DNA of 64,000 nt from assembly GCA_021234155.1 (NCBI GenBank), contig JAJEKV010000025.1, forward strand, positions 9,609,017-9,673,016. The letters are read 5' to 3'. Below, one piece after another: positions 59,405 through 64,000 of this stretch. The position numbers and the translations under genes were made by a program. The stretch is from Isoetes taiwanensis. Its lineage: Eukaryota; Streptophyta; Lycopodiopsida; Isoetales; Isoetaceae. Numbering within the stretch: position 1 is the stretch's first letter; each line of letters starts with the position of its first letter. Below the pieces are notes generated by a model that saw only the letters and a list, made by a program, of their open reading frames with translations, was not told the origin of the DNA and did not search any database.

Positions 59405-60410
59405 GTATGCATCATTAGCTATGCTGTCATGAACACATGGAAAGGTACAATGGCAACCCCCTCAAAGTTATTCGGCCACCTTAGCAAAATTGGCAAAGTG
59501 TTCTTTATTTATTATTGGCTACTTTTAAAAAGTACATTTGATATAAATGTAACCACTGAATATAACTTTTGCTCTATGATCTAAATTGGCAGACTAGCAA
59601 TGGTTTTTGTCTACTTATTATTGGGTACTGTCAAGAAATATATTGGTTATACAAATTCAAGGCCATAGGAAACCTCCACTGCTACATCTTATTTTTTCGC
59701 ATGCTAGAAAGAGACTATGAGAGTTCTTAGTCTTGGATTACAATCTGCATCAAAATTTATGCTTTCTTTAAAACGTTACTTTGTAATACTGCCAGGTCTC
59801 TGGGTCGCTAGATAAAGAACACTAACCTACATTCTAATACAAAGTAGGTCTTTTTCTTCAAATGGGTCTTGCTTATATTTTTCTTAACTGGAGTAAGAGT
59901 AGACGAGATGCAACTGCTGAATGATGATTTCATTTTGCAGGAGCTGCTTGTTTTGCTCCTTATTCTCTGCTTAATGTATATGCCATTATTCACAGCATCC
60001 TGTCCCATCACATCTGCTAGGTATGATTGTAATATGCATTCTCATAGTTTGTACTTTGAAATTAAAGTTCACATTTTAAATTCTGTTTGTACTGATACTG
60101 CAGAGACTGCAAGGTAGTAGAATAACAGATTTTCCACTTCCTTTCTTCTACTACTAGTTGAAACAATGTAAACGGGATTTGCATCCATTTTTACAGCTTC
60201 TTTTGTTATACTCGTCATCTCATTTTATTCAATGTGAGGATTGTGTTGAAGGTGAGGATTGTATTGTGTTGTGTTGTCCTATTTGCTGATCTTTGTAAAA
60301 CGCATGTCAATATGGAATTAAAACTCCTATTTGTATATTTCTTGGCACTTACATACTTACATAAACAAGCTAACTGGCCTATAAAGTTTATCTATGTTTG
60401 CTTTAGTTAG

Positions 60411-60787
60411 TGCCCGAAGGGCGTAAAATTTTTTACAATCAACACACAACTACCATTAACATTATTAGCATAAACCATTGCATTTAACACATTTAAATTA
60501 AAATCCCTCTTAAACTTCCTTTGGTTTGGGTGCATATTCATACGAGGGGTTATGTAGGGCAGCGAGAGCCCCAAAAATATATTTACAAAATACATGTACA
60601 AAATTAACACCATTAAGTACATTCTCTCAAACCTTATAGTATTTTGCAAACCTTAATATACAATATACAAAAACTTGTACATGCATACCCCACAAACGAG
60701 GATCGCTATGTACGGTCCAGATCTTAGAATAAAGGGCAAATATGCCCATCCAACAGCTCTCGTTGCCCGGAGTAACCCCCCGTGTGA
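60411..60787. repeat. Large palindrome, copy 4 (right arm cut)
   Basis: The left arm starts TGCCCGAAGGGCG and reaches GGTTTGGGTGCATATTCA. The right arm runs back only to CGTGTGAATATG, where the sequence becomes the 5' module of the next element. Confidence 0.85.
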
Positions 60788-61291
60788 ATATGTAGCATAA
60801 TAACAGGGGGGTTTTTTGTGTTTTTGTACGCTTTTCACAAAGGTTTTCCTAAGATTTCATGGCGTATTCGAATGGATGTACTAATGCGTACATCTAGAGT
60901 GCACCATTTCTTAGTCGTTGATTTAGCTTTTTTTTTTCAATGGTCCAACATCCAAGGGCTCACAACAAAAGCCCTCTTTTTATTTTAGGGGCTGAAGATG
61001 CAAGCCTCGTGGATAGAATTTCAGGGCATTCTTGCAAAAAATTAATGTTCTTGTGATAGAGTGGAAACAGATTTGGAGTGGCAGAGGATGATGCGGCCGG
61101 ATTTGTGCTACATATTCAAAGTTTCCATGGCATGGTCTGGTAAAGGCAACAGTGTGTTGATATTCTTATTTACATGTGAGCAAATTTTAAGTGGTGAAAT
61201 TGCCCTGGAGCTTGGCAACGAGGTCAGCAGGAATATTGAAAGCAAGCTGCCAACGACATCCCTAACTTGTTCAGCCCTGCAAAAGTCTGTA

Positions 61292-61713
61292 CATTTAATC
61301 CGTTCACTGCAGACCCGAGCATGTTTTGCCTTGCTGGTCGGAGTTGGGGCCCTGTTTTTTTGTGCAGATGTGCATGTAGGCTTAGTACAGGTTATTCCAT
61401 GATTTCATTGAGCCAGTAAAGACGAAAAATGCGCAGGTGATGTTTGAAGGAAGCAGATCAATGTTGTAACTCTCGAACTCTGGAACTCGGCATTTACAAA
61501 GCTCGTTGCAGTAGAGTAGCAAAACAGCATTTGTTTTAGGGTTGCAAATGACGATGCAGGAGCATTTAATCCGTTCACTGCGGACCCGAGCATGTTTTGC
61601 CTTGCTGGTCGGAGTTGGGGCCCTGTTTCTTTGTGCAGATGTGCATGTACGCTTAGTACAGGTTATTCCATGATTTCATTGAGCCAGTAAAGACCCAAAA
61701 TGCGCAGGTGATG
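61292..61713 (+). repeat. Direct duplication of about 150 bp, period 269
   Basis: The segment from ATTTAATCCGTTCACTGC to AAATGCGCAGGTGATG occurs at 61293-61444 and 61562-61713 with few changes. The sequence before it (61061-61290) has a frame ILSGEIALELGNEVSRNIES that I cannot assign. Confidence 0.85.
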
Positions 61714-61899
61714 CGCAGGACGATGCAGGAGCTGAAGCTATGTCTGCAAATCTTGGGCACTTTTCTATAAGATCAATCCAGGTAGATATTTGATTTCTCC
61801 TCAGCAGCTTATGCAGCCGCCTCAGCAGCCCCTTATGCAGCCCCAAGGAGTGCATTAACGTGATCACATCTGCCTGCAGTAAAAGGCCAAGCATGCAAA

Positions 61900-62124
61900 A
61901 TGGAAAATGAGTCAGTGCCACTTTTCAGCTATGCAGACTTGCCTGACTATGGCTACCATAATAACATGATGCTTAACATGATCAATTCTGATGGCCCTTG
62001 GGATGTTGACATGGTCAGATCTATTGAAGACATGGATTCTTCCTTAATCCTTGCTGAAACAGGTACTACAGATCTCTCGAACTCTCACTCTCTTTCTTCT
62101 ACCATGGCAAATGCTCAGTTCTGA
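61900..62124 (+). pseudogene. Unassigned acidic exon in composite element 5
   Basis: The frame begins MENESVPLFSYADLPDYGYH and continues with an acidic Asp/Met-rich stretch to a GT-like donor after LILAETG (about 62064). A CTGCAG acceptor-like site lies upstream near 61878. It looks like one exon of a plant regulatory protein, but I cannot name the family. Nothing else is recognised between 62125 and 62750. Confidence 0.3.
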
Positions 62125-62772
62125 AAAAGCCTTTCATCTTAGAGTTGATCAAATGATGTTCAGCATGTTAGTTTTTAAACCTAGGGTTCATCAAAATTCT
62201 TTTGAAAATTTTGTGCACTGGAGATTTTGGAGCATATGATTTGCCTGGCAAATTGCCGCGAATCGTACAAGCATCATGTAAGTCTCGTGGCCTCCCTTTC
62301 CATTTCCATTGCTGCCTTGTAATCATAGCATATTAAGTTTGTAGCTTCTCAACATTCTTATTTGCATGTTGGAAGCATGATTTTTCATGCTGCCTTTCTA
62401 TATAATTTCCATGTACCATCTTATTATATGTTTTGCATCATATTTGTATTTCTTCTTCAAGACTTCTCTTAATTGTTTATGATTTATAATTTCTTTTGTC
62501 TTGCAAACATATTCTAAATCCCTCACAATGGCATTTAAGGAGGATATTACTCTTTATTTGACACTCCAGAATCCCACTAAATCTAATCATCATGACAGTC
62601 TTCCTACTACTTTGGAACTAGATAATCATTTCCTAACATGTTTGTACTCGAGTGACACTTATAAGTGACGCGATATGATCACGTTAATGTATCACATTCA
62701 GTCTTGATGTTATTGTGCTTTTTAGTAATTAATATTTAGTCCCATAACATTTATCTATGTTTGCGTTAGTTA

Positions 62773-63244
62773 GGGCCCGAAGGGCCCAAAAAAAATTTTA
62801 ATATAACAATCAACACACAACTAACACAAACCATTGCATTTAACACATATTAATTAAAATCCCCCTTAAACCCCCTTTGGTTTGGGTGCATATTCACACG
62901 GGGGGTTATGTAGGGCAGCGAGAGCTCCAAAAATATATTTACAATACATGTACAAAATTAACACCATTAAGTACATTCTTTAAAACCTTATAGTATTTTG
63001 CAAACCTTAACATACAGTATACAAAAACTTGTACATGCATACCCCACAAACGAGGATCGTTATGTACGGTCCAGATCTTGGAATAAAGGGTAAATATGCC
63101 CATCCGACAACTCTCGTTGCCCGGAGTAACCCCCCGTGTGAATATGCGCCCAAACCAAAGGGGGTTTAAGGGGGATTTTAATTTAAATGTGTTAAATGCA
63201 ATGGTTTATGTTAATAATGTTAATGGTAGTTGTGTGTTGATTGT
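62773..63244. repeat. Large palindrome, copy 5
   Basis: Both arms are present: left GGGCCCGAAGGGCCC onward, with GGTTTGGGTGCATATTCACA, and right CACCCGTGTG-like to GTTGTGTGTTGATTGT at 63244. The centre contains ATACCCCACAAACGAGGATC. From 63245 to 64000 no gene is recognised. Confidence 0.88.
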
Positions 63245-64000
63245 GAAATACCCTTTCAGAACAGAAACATTGTTCATATTTGGAACTTGTGTATACCTTA
63301 TCTTAGAAACTGCAAAATCTTCAGCCAATTTGCAATTTACAGCAGAGTTCTTTTTCGTTGTTTGAACTGATTACTGGCAAGGAAAGAATGACATCATGTT
63401 GCCGATGGCTGGTGCTTGAGCTCGAGCCTTCAGGCACATGTTCTGGTCCATAAGAGCAACTGAAATCAGAGGCTGGTCTAACAAACTTCTTCATCTTCTT
63501 GGCAGCTAAGAGAAGAAAGGTCCTGGGTTGTGCCCTTTTTAAGCATTAACTTGGGCATATGTAATTGTATAACTGTCATAAAATCACACCAAAACCATAA
63601 AATATTTACTTGGCCGAGCCAAATACCATAAATATCTCTTAGATTCTATGGAATGGCCATTCTTAAAAACATTAAGGACAAATCTGCCATTGCCATGTCT
63701 TCTAGAAGCATTGCATCAAAGACTACTGTATGAAAAACTTTAAAGACCAATGTATGAAAAACTTCAAATTCTGTAACTTCCGTATATATCTAACTTGATA
63801 AATATAAATGCCGCAAACACCGTTTGTCCTTGCTCTATTGTTCTTTTGCTCATTTGTTCTTTGGTCATTTGAAAGACCAGCTAGGCTTTCTAGCTAATTT
63901 AGGCTTGGTAGAACCTATCCACAGCCAATCAAAACCATTCCAATCCAGGACATCTGCAGCGATCATACCTTTTGGCATTATAGACTTTGTAGACTGACCA

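Larger units (their letters stand above)
58400..60787 (+). mobile_element. Composite element 4 carrying an adenylosuccinate lyase fragment
   Basis: The module 58400-58520 begins ATATCTAGCATTATAACAGG. Twin short inverted repeats (GAGGGCTTAC...AAAGCCCTC and AAGGGCTTAT...AAAGCCCTT) follow at about 58579-58644. The cargo is a broken adenylosuccinate lyase gene in the same direction. The palindrome copy 60411-60787 closes the element, and its right arm is cut where the next module begins. Confidence 0.6.
60788..63244 (+). mobile_element. Composite element 5: 5' module, unrecognised cargo, 3' palindrome
   Basis: The module 60788-60905 carries the hairpin GATGTAC-TAATGC-GTACATC. The cargo (60906-62750) contains unrecognised exon-like frames and a 150-bp duplication. 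The palindrome 62773-63244 has both arms. A block TTTATCTATGTTTGC-TTAGTTAG just before the palindrome (62751) also precedes copy 4 (60387). Confidence 0.6.

Noticed and set aside
58400-60787. Helitron assignment for the composite elements
   Set aside because: No TC start, no CTRR end with a preceding hairpin, and no A-T insertion site could be shown, so a Helitron label is not justified.

Overview
This window looks like nuclear DNA of a land plant that is dense in transposons. It carries a spliced plant-type cystatin gene, pieces of plant-type beta-galactosidase, HVA22, hydroxyethylthiazole kinase and adenylosuccinate lyase genes, a Ty1/copia and a Ty3/gypsy chromovirus retrotransposon primed by initiator-Met tRNA, and many short repeats. 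Three degraded copies of a single-tyrosine HUH (Rep-like) transposase match the recently named Replitron group, which I recall as abundant in non-seed plants. A fern, lycophyte or bryophyte is therefore my best inference, not a proven identity.

Layout. 0.7-1.1 kb: a small unrecognised ORF with a relative at 31 kb. 2.8-8.0 kb (minus): a broken hydroxyethylthiazole kinase gene. One intron holds a 3.67-kb PIF/Harbinger-like element (3421-7090, TAA target duplication) carrying six beta-galactosidase exons. 8.1-8.3 kb: a cluster of five palindromes. 8.56-10.84 kb (minus): Replitron A. 11.8-12.1 kb: a 3' relic of another Replitron. 12.58-24.68 kb: a Ty1/copia element (ATGCA target duplications) split by a LINE, a probable solo LTR and a 3.5-kb TIR element (TGAT target duplications) that itself holds Replitron B. 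24.7-32.5 kb: mostly unrecognised sequence with tandem duplications. 32.5-34.2 kb (minus): the first of five composite elements. 35-49.1 kb (minus): Replitron C, split inside its coding region by an 11.5-kb chromovirus (37424-48932, ATCTG target duplications). 50.94-51.69 kb: an apparently intact three-exon cystatin gene. 53.7-63.2 kb: four more composite elements, head to tail.

Two signals stand out. First, the Replitron-like elements share, besides the HUH and YxxK motifs, C-terminal segments beyond the HUH domain. Copies A and B also share a 3' region with tRNA T-arm-like hairpins and a GGTCAA...TTTGACC hairpin. Second, a family that I cannot name recurs five times as a 120-bp 5' module with a small hairpin, then cargo (HVA22, adenylosuccinate lyase, a 180-bp in-frame coding repeat), then a large palindrome. 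Four of these form a co-oriented array.

Only the cystatin gene looks intact. Almost every other coding region has frameshifts, stops or missing exons. Some breaks could be assembly errors, which I cannot test here.
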